Shown here one piece after another: positions 10,659 through 17,815 of a stretch of 26,689 nucleotides of DNA. Below the pieces are notes generated by a model. That model was not told where the DNA came from and searched no databases. It saw only the letters and a program-made list of their open reading frames with translations. The DNA lies in contig CAIRNL010000382.1 of the NCBI GenBank assembly GCA_903879975.1, positions 1 to 26,689 of the forward strand. The letters run 5' to 3'. A program made the translations under genes and the position numbers. The number at the start of each line of letters is the position of its first letter. The first letter of the stretch is position 1. The stretch comes from an uncultured Chloroflexota bacterium. GTDB taxonomy: Bacteria > Chloroflexota > Anaerolineae > Caldilineales > Caldilineaceae.

Positions 10659-10742
10659 AGCGGAGATTGGAGAGTAAACAATAGAATCAAGCACCGAAGG
10701 CTGGATTCACGGACCCGCAACGGTCAATCTCCAATCTCTGCT
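10659..10742 (+). promoter_or_regulatory. Large stem-loop between nosZ and the nosB-like gene
   Basis: AGCGGAGATTGGAGA (10659-10673) can pair with TCTCCAATCTCTGCT (10728-10742): 15 bp with one G-U pair, loop about 54 nt with a smaller GAATC/GATTC stem inside. No T-run follows. It ends just before the AGGAGA ribosome site (10747-10752) and could stabilise the nosZ message or limit read-through. Confidence 0.55.
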
Positions 10743-10759
10743 ATCCAGGAGAACACATC

Positions 10760-11461
10760 ATGGCATCCGATATGGAAAAACTCATTGGCCCTCGAGTACC
10801 GGCTGATGAACTCAAGGCGCACCGGGCACGCTATCTGACACTAACGTTAATCTTTGCCGCAGCAGCCATCCTGCTCGTCATCTCCATGTTTCTGCCTTAC
10901 TGGAGTCTGACGCTGCACGCACCACAATATCCGCAGGGGCTAACGGTTACTGCGTACGTCAATCACCTGGAAGGCGACGTCAGCGAAATCGACGGGCTGA
11001 ACCACTATATCGGCATGCGCAAGTTGGACGAAGCAGCACAGTTCGAGAAGCAGGTATCGCTCTACGGCATTATCGGTGTAGCGCTCCTGATGCTGGCTGC
11101 CGTCTTTGTCCACAACGGGTGGGCAGCGCTGCTTGTGCTGCCGGCGCTGGGGCTACCTGTCTTTTTCATCCTGGATCTACAATTCTGGCTTGCTAACTTC
11201 GGCCAAAATCTCGACCCAACGGCACCGCTATCCAGCAGCGTCAAACCGTTTGTGCCCCCGGCGCTGGGCACGGGCAAGATCGCTCAGTTCTTGACCGAAG
11301 CCGTGCCGGAAATCGGCCTATGGCTGGCAATCGTCGCCTCGGGATTGATTCTGGTCGGCCTCTACTTCCATCGCCGCGCCTACAAACCGTTGGCCGACGC
11401 ACAGAAGCAGGCAGCCAGGGCTGTTTCCGCTGCAGCACAGCCGGCAAGTGATCGTTCATAG
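10760..11461 (+). CDS. nosB: nos cluster membrane protein, NosB-like
   Basis: A 233-aa membrane protein with about four transmembrane segments. After helix 1 an outside loop carries YWSLTLHAPQYPQGL and GDVSEIDGLNHYIGM, with His and Met residues. ATG 10760 has AGGAGA at 10747-10752. It lies between nosZ and nosD, the position held by nosB in clade II nos clusters; NosB is a poorly understood membrane protein required for N2O reduction in such systems. The name rests on position and topology more than on clear sequence identity. The exposed His/Met residues would suit metal contact or docking with the copper-delivery machinery (inference). Confidence 0.6.
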   Translation: MASDMEKLIGPRVPADELKAHRARYLTLTLIFAAAAILLVISMFLPYWSLTLHAPQYPQGLTVTAYVNHLEGDVSEIDGLNHYIGMRKLDEAAQFEKQVSLYGIIGVALLMLAAVFVHNGWAALLVLPALGLPVFFILDLQFWLANFGQNLDPTAPLSSSVKPFVPPALGTGKIAQFLTEAVPEIGLWLAIVASGLILVGLYFHRRAYKPLADAQKQAARAVSAAAQPASDRS

Positions 11462-11556
11462 GCGGCACTGGACTGCCGCCGCCTGATGGTTGACGGGCGA
11501 TGACGGATCTTGGATGACTGACGGGGACAGCAAGCGCGAGAACAACGGGAATTCCG

Positions 11557-13116
11557 ATGCACAAGGAATATGTGGGCGCGACAGAGCAAGTGAAGCGGTG
11601 GCTAAAGGAAAGGTCGATAGCAACCAGGAGTCTGCCAGTTCGCCCTCTCGGCAGCGGCGGCGCCCGAAAATCCTGGTTTCTCTATCCCATCGCCGGAGGG
11701 GTGGCAGGGTGTGGTCTAGTGCTGGTCATCAGCTTGCTGGCCAGCTTACCAGCGACTGAGGTGAGACTAGTGGCCCAGGCAAGCCCACAGAGCCTGCAGA
11801 CTTTGATCGACGCTGCGGGCACCGGCACGACAGTCACCGTACCCGCTGGAACCTATGCCGCGCCGATCACCATCGACAAGCCGCTTACCCTCGTCGGTGA
11901 GGGGATGCCGGTCATTCAGGGCGACCACAACGGCGACGTCGTGCTGATCACGGCGCCCAATGCCACGCTGCGCGGTTTCGTCGTGCGCGGCAGCGGTGAC
12001 TCGCTCGATCGCGAGGATACAGGCATCAAGGTGGCAGCGCCCTTTGCCGTGATCGAGGGGAATCGGATCGAGGATGCCTTGTTCGGAATCTATTTCGAGC
12101 AGGCATCTGACGGTGTGATTCGCAATAATGTGATTCACGGCATGGATCTGCCCGTCTCTCGGCGCGGCGATGGGCTGAAAATATGGTATAGCCCACGGAC
12201 GACAGTGGAAGGAAACCTCATGCGCGACACGCGTGATGCGATCCTCTGGTATTCACCGGATAGCAGCGTGCGTCACAACGATTTTGCCAACGGACGTTAC
12301 GGCCTGCACATGATGCAGTCTGACCACCACACGATCGACGAGAATATCTTTCGCGGTAATTCAGTGGGCATCTATGTCATGTATGGCACGAGCTTCATCA
12401 TGCGTCGCAACCTGATCGCCGATAACCGTGGACCCAGCGGCTACGGTATCGGCCTCAAGGAAGCCAGCGACGTGCTGCTGGAAGGCAACCGCATCGTCAA
12501 CAACCGCGTCGGCGTCTATTCCGATGCATCGCCACTGCGTCCTGCCACAAACGTAACCTACGCCAACAACCTGCTCGCCTACAACGAAGTCGGTTTGGAG
12601 ATGCTACCGAACACGCAGGCCAACCGCTTTCATGACAACATTCTGCTCGACAACGGGCAGCAGATCAATGTGGCGGGCGGCGGCGATCTCATGCGCAATG
12701 ATTGGGCAGTCGACGGGCGGGGCAACTACTGGAGCGACTATGCCGGTTTTGACGCCAACGGGGACGCGATCGGCGACCTGCCCTACACGGCCAAGAGCCT
12801 CTTCGACACGCTGATCGGTACCTATCCCGACCTGCGTCTCTTCCAGCTGGGTCCGGCCAGCGACGCGCTCGACCTGGCGGCCAGGGCTTTCCCGCTCTTT
12901 GCTCCGCAGTCGCGCATGAGCGATCCGGCCCCGCTCATCCGCGCACCAGCGCTGCCGCCAGTGCGCGGCATGGCCGCACCGCCGCGTGCAGCCAACCTGG
13001 CAGTGGCGATCGCCATGATTGGCATTTCCCTCGCCATATTGGCGCTAGGTGTTAGCCCGCATTTGCACCAATCGATCAGCAGCCATACTACCGAATTCGG
13101 AACGAGCCATGATTGA
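11557..13116 (+). CDS. nosD: NosD, beta-helix copper-processing protein
   Basis: Up to 519 aa. An N-terminal hydrophobic segment (about residues 41-63) exports the protein. A right-handed parallel beta-helix of CASH/NosD repeats follows (GNRIEDALFGIYFE, GNLMRDTRDAILWY, GNSVGIYVMYG and more), then the NosD signature GNYWSDYAGFDANGDAIGD and a C-terminal membrane anchor (about 484-503). Works with NosFY in maturation of the CuZ site. The first 40 or so residues are odd: residues 17-44 are encoded by palindromic element copy B (RPLGSGGARKSWFL is its translation), which therefore provides part of the export segment. Starts at GTG 11701 (GGAGG just before) or GTG 11719 would bypass it. It overlaps nosF by 8 nt. 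Confidence 0.9.
   Translation: MHKEYVGATEQVKRWLKERSIATRSLPVRPLGSGGARKSWFLYPIAGGVAGCGLVLVISLLASLPATEVRLVAQASPQSLQTLIDAAGTGTTVTVPAGTYAAPITIDKPLTLVGEGMPVIQGDHNGDVVLITAPNATLRGFVVRGSGDSLDREDTGIKVAAPFAVIEGNRIEDALFGIYFEQASDGVIRNNVIHGMDLPVSRRGDGLKIWYSPRTTVEGNLMRDTRDAILWYSPDSSVRHNDFANGRYGLHMMQSDHHTIDENIFRGNSVGIYVMYGTSFIMRRNLIADNRGPSGYGIGLKEASDVLLEGNRIVNNRVGVYSDASPLRPATNVTYANNLLAYNEVGLEMLPNTQANRFHDNILLDNGQQINVAGGGDLMRNDWAVDGRGNYWSDYAGFDANGDAIGDLPYTAKSLFDTLIGTYPDLRLFQLGPASDALDLAARAFPLFAPQSRMSDPAPLIRAPALPPVRGMAAPPRAANLAVAIAMIGISLAILALGVSPHLHQSISSHTTEFGTSHD
11604..11687 (+). repeat. Palindromic dispersed element, copy B (inside nosD)
   Basis: Second copy, running AAAGGAAAGGTCGATAG ... CTCTCGGCAGCGGC ... 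CCCGAAAATCCTGGTTTC. The right arm is intact, the left arm partly changed (GCAACCAGGAGTCTGC). It lies in the 5' part of the nosD frame and is open in that frame. Confidence 0.8.
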
Positions 13117-13960
13117 GTTCACTCATCTCACAAAATGGTACGGCAAATTCGCCGCCGTCGACAACCTGACCCTCGCTGTCCAGCCGCAGGAAGCGGTTGC
13201 GCTGTGGGGTGTCAACGGTGCAGGCAAGACAACGGCCATCAAGTGCCTTCTGGGGCTGCTACGCTTCGACGGGCAGATCACGGTCGGCGGCTATGACGTA
13301 CGCCACCAGGGACGAGCGGCCCGCCAGTTGATCGGCTACGTTCCCCAGGAACTTGCCTTCTACAAGGAAATGACGACGGTCGATATGGCGCATTTTTATG
13401 CGCGGCTCAAGGATGCACCGGCAGCGCGCATAAACCCAGTACTGGCGCAGGTTGGCCTGGACGATCACCGTACCAAGCGGGTGGGCGCTCTCTCGGGCGG
13501 TATGAAACAGCGGCTGGCTCTGGCTCTGGCGCTGCTCAGCGATCCGCCAGTACTGGTCATGGATGAGCCGACCTCCAACCTGGACACAGCCGCCCGCAGC
13601 CAACTCCTCCATCTGCTGCTCCAGGTCAAACATGCCGGCAAGACAATTATCTTCTCGTCGCACCGCATCGAGGAGGTGGAGACCCTGGCTGATAAGGTGG
13701 CCGTCATGGAGCATGGGCGCCTGCACTTCACCTGCCTGGCAGACGAACTGGCACGCCGCGTCGGGCTACGCACGCAGGTCAAGTTCTTTGTTCCGGGTCA
13801 CCAACTCGACCAGGCGCTGGACATCCTGCAATGTGAAGGCTTGCAGGCACGACGCAACGGCGTCGGCGTCATCGTGGACGTGGCACACGGCGAGAGGGGG
13901 CGACCGATCCATGCATTGGGGCGCGCCAATATCGAAGTCATCGACTTCGAACTGGAGTAA
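13109..13960 (+). CDS. nosF: NosF, ABC transporter ATPase
   Basis: A 283-aa ATP-binding subunit with Walker A GVNGAGKT (about residues 33-40), signature LSGGMKQRL, Walker B VLVMDEPTSNLD and H-loop SSHR. ATG 13109 is inside the end of nosD (ATGATTGA overlap), so translation is probably coupled; a longer in-frame start at 13049 is unlikely because the family begins with this IEFTHLTKWYG sequence. With NosY and NosD it forms the transporter complex needed for CuZ assembly, probably exporting a sulfur species or driving copper transfer. The C-terminal 70 residues form the regulatory extension usual in NosF. Confidence 0.93.
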   Translation: MIEFTHLTKWYGKFAAVDNLTLAVQPQEAVALWGVNGAGKTTAIKCLLGLLRFDGQITVGGYDVRHQGRAARQLIGYVPQELAFYKEMTTVDMAHFYARLKDAPAARINPVLAQVGLDDHRTKRVGALSGGMKQRLALALALLSDPPVLVMDEPTSNLDTAARSQLLHLLLQVKHAGKTIIFSSHRIEEVETLADKVAVMEHGRLHFTCLADELARRVGLRTQVKFFVPGHQLDQALDILQCEGLQARRNGVGVIVDVAHGERGRPIHALGRANIEVIDFELE

Positions 13961-13982
13961 TTGCGAGAAATAAGGGGACAAA

Positions 13983-14813
13983 ATGAAGGCTACGGTAATC
14001 CATACATTGGCACAAAAGGAACTCGGCGACGCACTGCGCAACCGCTGGTTTCTGCTCTACACGGTCGCATTTACCGGTCTGGCACTGGCACTGTCCTACA
14101 TGTCGTTGGCCGGCGCCGGCATCGCTGGCCTTGCCGGCTTTGGCCGTACGGCTGCTAGCCTCATCAACCTGGTGCTGCTCATCATCCCGCTCATGGCGTT
14201 GACTGTCGGCGCACAGAGTCTGGCTCACGAGCAGGAACAGGGCACGCTCGCTTACCTGTTGGCGCAGCCGGTGACGCGACTCGAGGTCTTCCTCGGCAAA
14301 TATACAGGTCTAGCCTTGAGCCTGCTGGCATCACTTGCGCTGGGTTTCGGGGTGGCAGGTGTCGTGCTAGCTATTTCCAATGGCGGCGGATCGCCTGCCG
14401 CCTACGTCGGCCTCATGGGGCAGACGTTCCTGCTGAGCCTGACCATGCTGAGCGTCGGTTTCCTGATTTCGGCGCTGACAAAGCGGGCGGGCGTGGCCGT
14501 CGGCATCGGCCTCTTCCTGTGGTTGGCCTTTGTCTTCCTTGGCGATTTGGGTCTTATGGGTACGGCAATGACGATGCGCCTGTCGGTGGAGCAGTTGCTC
14601 TGGCTGTCGCTGGCCAACCCGTTGCAAGTCTTCAAGATGGCATCGATTCTCGAGATCAACGCAACGCTCGATCTGCTGGGACCAGCAGGCATCTTCGCCA
14701 GGCAGGAATATGGCGAGCGTCTGCGGCCGGCATTTCTGACGCTGATGCTCGTCTGGATTGCTGTGCCGGCGATGGCGGCCTATTTGCGCTTTCACCTACG
14801 CAGCGATCTGTAG
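13983..14813 (+). CDS. nosY: NosY, ABC-2 type permease
   Basis: A 276-aa membrane protein with six predicted helices and the ABC-2 permease pattern (HTLAQKELGDALRNRWF at the N-terminus, EQEQGTLAYLLAQPVTRLEVFLGK after helix 2). AAGGGGACAA precedes ATG 13983, 22 bp after nosF. Membrane part of the NosDFY complex. No unusual features. Confidence 0.92.
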   Translation: MKATVIHTLAQKELGDALRNRWFLLYTVAFTGLALALSYMSLAGAGIAGLAGFGRTAASLINLVLLIIPLMALTVGAQSLAHEQEQGTLAYLLAQPVTRLEVFLGKYTGLALSLLASLALGFGVAGVVLAISNGGGSPAAYVGLMGQTFLLSLTMLSVGFLISALTKRAGVAVGIGLFLWLAFVFLGDLGLMGTAMTMRLSVEQLLWLSLANPLQVFKMASILEINATLDLLGPAGIFARQEYGERLRPAFLTLMLVWIAVPAMAAYLRFHLRSDL

Positions 14814-14839
14814 CTCAAATCAGGAAGGGAGACAGTACC

Positions 14840-15313
14840 ATGAAGACTCTGCGATGGCTGCCGGTGCTAGCGATCCTGCTGCTGGCAATAGCCTGTGGCG
14901 GATCGACATCCCCCGAACCGGCCAAGATTCGCTTTGGCGAAACCCTGTGCACCGAGTGCGGCATGATTATCAGCCAACCCAAGTTCGCCGCGTCGTTCGC
15001 CTATGCGGAAAGCGAAGGGCGATTCAAGAGTCTGCCCTTCGACGATATCGGAGACATGATCAGCTACATGCGTAGCCACTCCGACCTGATTCCAGTCGGC
15101 ACATGGGTGCATGACTACGAACGAGAGGAATGGATCGCTGCCGATGGAGCATTCTTCGTTGAAAGCAGCGCCATCAAGTCGCCCATGGGTCATGGCATCG
15201 CTGCGTTTGCCACAGAAGCAGCGGCCAATGCCTTGGCAGCAGAGGTTGACGGCACCGTACTGGACTGGGATCGCCTTCGTATTGAGCATGCAATGGCGGA
15301 CCATCACCACTAG
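14840..15313 (+). CDS. nosL: NosL, copper-binding lipoprotein
   Basis: A 157-aa lipoprotein: hydrophobic N-terminus ending AIAC followed by GGS, then the NosL core with CTECGMIIS (about residues 36-44), the Cu(I)-binding Cys/Met motif, and SPMGHGIAAF near residue 120. The C-terminus ends in ADHHH, a possible extra metal site. ATG 14840 has GGAAGGGAGA upstream. NosL delivers Cu(I) to NosZ, receiving support from NosDFY. The gene is 26 bp after nosY. Confidence 0.93.
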   Translation: MKTLRWLPVLAILLLAIACGGSTSPEPAKIRFGETLCTECGMIISQPKFAASFAYAESEGRFKSLPFDDIGDMISYMRSHSDLIPVGTWVHDYEREEWIAADGAFFVESSAIKSPMGHGIAAFATEAAANALAAEVDGTVLDWDRLRIEHAMADHHH

Positions 15314-15427
15314 AAGGAGAACAAACGATTGTGGATGGATGAATGCAAATGGAGGAGCAGACGTGCCCCCGCAGAAGCATGGGGCGGACGTAGATTTCTA
15401 AACTGATTGAGGAATGGAGAAGCAAAT

Positions 15428-15853
15428 ATGCGTAAGCAAATCACTTGGATTTTGGGTGCTGTACTGGCAGTGACGATGCTGGCAGCCTGTGGCGGCGGCG
15501 ACAAAAAAGATGCAGAAGCAGCGGCACAACCGGCTGCTGCTGCGCCGGCAGAAGTGGCAGCCGCCCCAGTTGGCGATGCAAGCAATGGCGGCAAACTTTA
15601 TTCGACGGCATGTGTGGCCTGCCATGGCCCCGATGCCAAGGGCGTTACTGGGCTGGGTAAGGATCTGACGGCCAGCGAGTGGATCGGCCAGCAGAGTGAC
15701 GCCCAACTCGTTGAATTCATCAAAAAGGGACGCGACACAAGCGATGCACTGAACACAACCGGTGTCGCCATGCCGCCCAAGGGTGGCAACCCAGCCATGA
15801 GCGAGCAAGAAATCGCCGATGTCGTGGCCTACATCCGCTCGATTCACCAGTAG
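15428..15853 (+). CDS. Monoheme c-type cytochrome lipoprotein
   Basis: A 141-aa protein with a clear lipobox LAAC, an Ala/Pro-rich tether (about residues 27-50), one CXXCH heme site (CVACH, about 63-67) and a Met in VAMPPKGG as axial ligand: a class I cytochrome c. GGAGAAG precedes ATG 15428; a start at 15407 is less likely. Its place after nosL makes it a good candidate for the electron donor to NosZ, anchored outside the membrane like NosZ itself. Whether it corresponds to the NosC cytochromes of other clade II clusters cannot be decided here. Confidence 0.9.
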   Translation: MRKQITWILGAVLAVTMLAACGGGDKKDAEAAAQPAAAAPAEVAAAPVGDASNGGKLYSTACVACHGPDAKGVTGLGKDLTASEWIGQQSDAQLVEFIKKGRDTSDALNTTGVAMPPKGGNPAMSEQEIADVVAYIRSIHQ

Positions 15854-15859
15854 GCGACT

Positions 15860-16252
15860 ATGTTACAACCGGGACAGCTCAACATCTACAGTTATCGCAA
15901 TCCTCATGCGCGCAACGTTCAGCTCGTACGGCTCTTCGAAGGCGAGGAATTGCATGCCTATCTGCTTGTCGTGCCACCAGGCGCCGAGATCAGCCGGCAC
16001 ACTCATGAGAATAAGCACGAGATCTTCGACGTACTCGAAGGTGATGGCACGCTGGAGGTCGACGGGCGCCGCATTGACGGGACACCAGGGCGCTGTGTCT
16101 TTGTACCAGCAGGCATGGCGCACAGTCTGCAAAACATGTCGGACGCGCCGTGGACGCTGCGCATTACCTGCCAGGAGCGCATCTATCCACGACATATCGG
16201 CAAGTTGGTCAATCGCTCGCTGCGCAAGCGGTTGGCGCGCATCTTTGGATAG
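15860..16252 (+). CDS. Cupin-domain protein 1 of the nos cluster
   Basis: A 130-aa single cupin. Motif 1 GAEISRHTHENKHEIFDVLEG fits the G-x5-HxH-x(3,4)-E-x6-G pattern (its four parts: GAEISR, HTH, ENKHE, DVLEG) and motif 2 is PGRCVFVPAGMAHSLQN, so a metal site of three His and one Glu is intact. The C-terminus is basic. It has no signal peptide, so is cytoplasmic. The start is 7 bp after the cytochrome stop. Role unknown; single cupins bind metal and small ligands or act as sensors and enzymes. Confidence 0.8.
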   Translation: MLQPGQLNIYSYRNPHARNVQLVRLFEGEELHAYLLVVPPGAEISRHTHENKHEIFDVLEGDGTLEVDGRRIDGTPGRCVFVPAGMAHSLQNMSDAPWTLRITCQERIYPRHIGKLVNRSLRKRLARIFG

Positions 16253-16299
16253 GCGCAGAAAGGACCGATGATGAGGCGGATTCGGGGAAAGTGAGAGAA

Positions 16300-17223
16300 A
16301 TGATGAATGTTTTTGCAGGGCTCGACGGCTATGGGCAGAGCGAGCCGTGGACGATCGATGGGCTGGAGCCGCCGCCAGAGGAAGAATGGCAGCGCATGCG
16401 CGGATTCCTGGCGCTCAGCGATGGCGAGGTACAAGCCATGCTGACGACGGTAGAAGCGCTTTTCAGGCGCGGCCACGAACTCGTTGTCGGTACCTATGAT
16501 TATCTACAACACAATGCAGAGACAGCAGCCATCCTGGGTTGGGAAGAAGGCGCCGATCCGGCGCATCTGGCCGAGCGACGCCGCTTCTTCACGATTTGGC
16601 TGGCTCGGCTACTCGGCATGGATTTCAGCGCCGACCTTGCCCACTACCTCTTTCGTGCCGGCAAGTTCCATGCCGCACACGGGCCGCGCCGCACACACGT
16701 ACCGCCAGTCTACGTGACCGGCTCTATCAGCCTGGTCAATGCTACCTTCGCCCGCTTCATCATGGAGGAAATGCCCGGCCAGGCCCAGGCGCTGCTCGCC
16801 CTGGCCGGTTGGAACAAGGTGCTGACCCTCCACCTGCACCTTATGCAGATGGGCTACCAGGCAGCGCAGGCGATCGAGCAGGGTGACTTCGCCGTACCGT
16901 TCGTCATGTTCGGCCGCATGCGCGCTGCCACCGGTAAGCATGAATTGTCAGTGTGCATGGCTGACAGCGCCACGGTGCAGAGCGCGCTGCGCAAGTTCTT
17001 CAACTACTTCCCACAGGCACGCAGTGAGGTCTTCGACCCGGCGTGGTCCGGCGGCGAGCGTATGGATGCCCACGGCACGCCCTGGTTCACCGTCGATCGC
17101 GCATATGCGGTCAAGCCCATGTGGCGCGTCCTGCTCAACGGCAAGGATTTGAGCTACATCGGTGGCCCCGTGATCAGTCTGGCAGCAGGTGACGAAATTC
17201 ACATCTTCCCACCGGGGCGGTGA
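16300..17223 (+). CDS. Protoglobin-like heme domain fused to MoaD/ThiS-like domain
   Basis: A 307-aa protein from ATG 16300. Residues about 35-185 look like a protoglobin/globin-coupled sensor domain: ERRRFFTIWLARLLGMDFS, then HYLFRAGKFHAAHGP with the candidate proximal heme His at 124, then VPPVYVTGS. Residues about 199-307 are MoaD-like (FVMFGRMRAATGKHELSV, ATVQSALRKFFNYFPQA, WRVLLNGKDLSYIGG, GDEIHIFPPGR) with the beta-grasp order of sulfur carriers, but the tail ends FPPGR without the terminal Gly-Gly needed for thiocarboxylation. No signal peptide. An 8-codon mini-ORF (16268-16294) with a good AGAAAGGA site ends overlapping an in-frame GTG at 16291, an alternative start. It sits between two cupins behind nosL. 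Inferred heme-based NO/O2 sensor or scavenger. Confidence 0.7.
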   Translation: MMNVFAGLDGYGQSEPWTIDGLEPPPEEEWQRMRGFLALSDGEVQAMLTTVEALFRRGHELVVGTYDYLQHNAETAAILGWEEGADPAHLAERRRFFTIWLARLLGMDFSADLAHYLFRAGKFHAAHGPRRTHVPPVYVTGSISLVNATFARFIMEEMPGQAQALLALAGWNKVLTLHLHLMQMGYQAAQAIEQGDFAVPFVMFGRMRAATGKHELSVCMADSATVQSALRKFFNYFPQARSEVFDPAWSGGERMDAHGTPWFTVDRAYAVKPMWRVLLNGKDLSYIGGPVISLAAGDEIHIFPPGR

Positions 17224-17254
17224 GATCAGAAGGAACAAACAAGGAACAATCGTG

Positions 17255-17581
17255 ATGACAACTCCCTTTGCTGTAATGACTGCGCTGCAAGAGCCGATAA
17301 CTGTTGCCCCCGACACCATTGTCAGCCGCACACTCTACAATGGCGACGATGTGCGCGTCGTTCTTTTTGTGTTTGCACCAGGGCAGGAACTCTCCGAACA
17401 TACCGCCGCGCGGCCGGCGCTGATCCACATTCTGGAAGGTTTGGGAACGATTGGCTTGGGCGGCGAAACATTGGGTGCGGCGCCTGGCCTGCTGGTGCAT
17501 ATGACGCCTGGGCTACCACACACTATTGTTGCAACAACCGAATTACGCATGTTGCTCTATTTACTGGCCACGTCAGTATGA
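17255..17581 (+). CDS. Cupin-domain protein 2 of the nos cluster
   Basis: A 108-aa small cupin starting at ATG 17255 (AAGGAACAA upstream; an earlier in-frame ATG at 17189 lies inside the protoglobin gene). The beta-barrel pattern is clear: FAPGQELSEHTAARPALIHILEG and APGLLVHMTPGLPHTIV. Only one His of the first motif is kept (no HxH and no Glu in the usual place), so metal binding is reduced or different from cupin 1. Its stop codon overlaps the next ATG (ATGA). Confidence 0.75.
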   Translation: MTTPFAVMTALQEPITVAPDTIVSRTLYNGDDVRVVLFVFAPGQELSEHTAARPALIHILEGLGTIGLGGETLGAAPGLLVHMTPGLPHTIVATTELRMLLYLLATSV

Positions 17582-17739
17582 AGATTACGGCATTTGCCAT
17601 GATTTTCGCCCACGCCCCGATCGTTTCCCCCGCCGTGCTTGGCATGACGATGGTGTACAGCGCGCGTTTCTATGCACCGCTTTTCCTGTTGCACGCCTTC
17701 CTGCTGCTCCGTGTGGGCGGCGACAGTGATGGGATTTAG
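17578..17739 (+). CDS. Short membrane protein, probably a truncated gene
   Basis: A 53-aa hydrophobic protein (MKITAFAMIFAHAP to VGGDSDGI) with one or two membrane helices. Its ATG overlaps the stop of cupin 2 in ATGA, so it belongs to the same transcript. The stop codon TAG at 17737-17739 is supplied by palindromic element copy C. The text (FAHAPIVSPAVLGM, YAPLFLLHAFLLLRV) reads like the middle of a larger multi-helix membrane protein, and ends abruptly at the element, so the rest was probably lost on insertion or rearrangement. It could also be a genuine small protein. Confidence 0.5.
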   Translation: MKITAFAMIFAHAPIVSPAVLGMTMVYSARFYAPLFLLHAFLLLRVGGDSDGI

Positions 17740-17815
17740 AAACCAGGATTTTCGGGTGCCGCCGCTGCCGAGAGGGCGAGCTTGCAAAATCTTGGTTTCT
17801 ATCGACCTTCCCTTT
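17731..17815 (-). repeat. Palindromic dispersed element, copy C
   Basis: Third and best preserved copy, in the opposite direction. The arms TAGAAACCAGGATTTT (from 17737) and AAAATCTTGGTTTCTA (to 17801) are inverted repeats around CTGCCGAGAGGGCG. The conserved tail GAAGGTCGA / TCGACCTTC is outside one arm. It lies between converging genes and provides the TAG stop for both. Confidence 0.85.
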
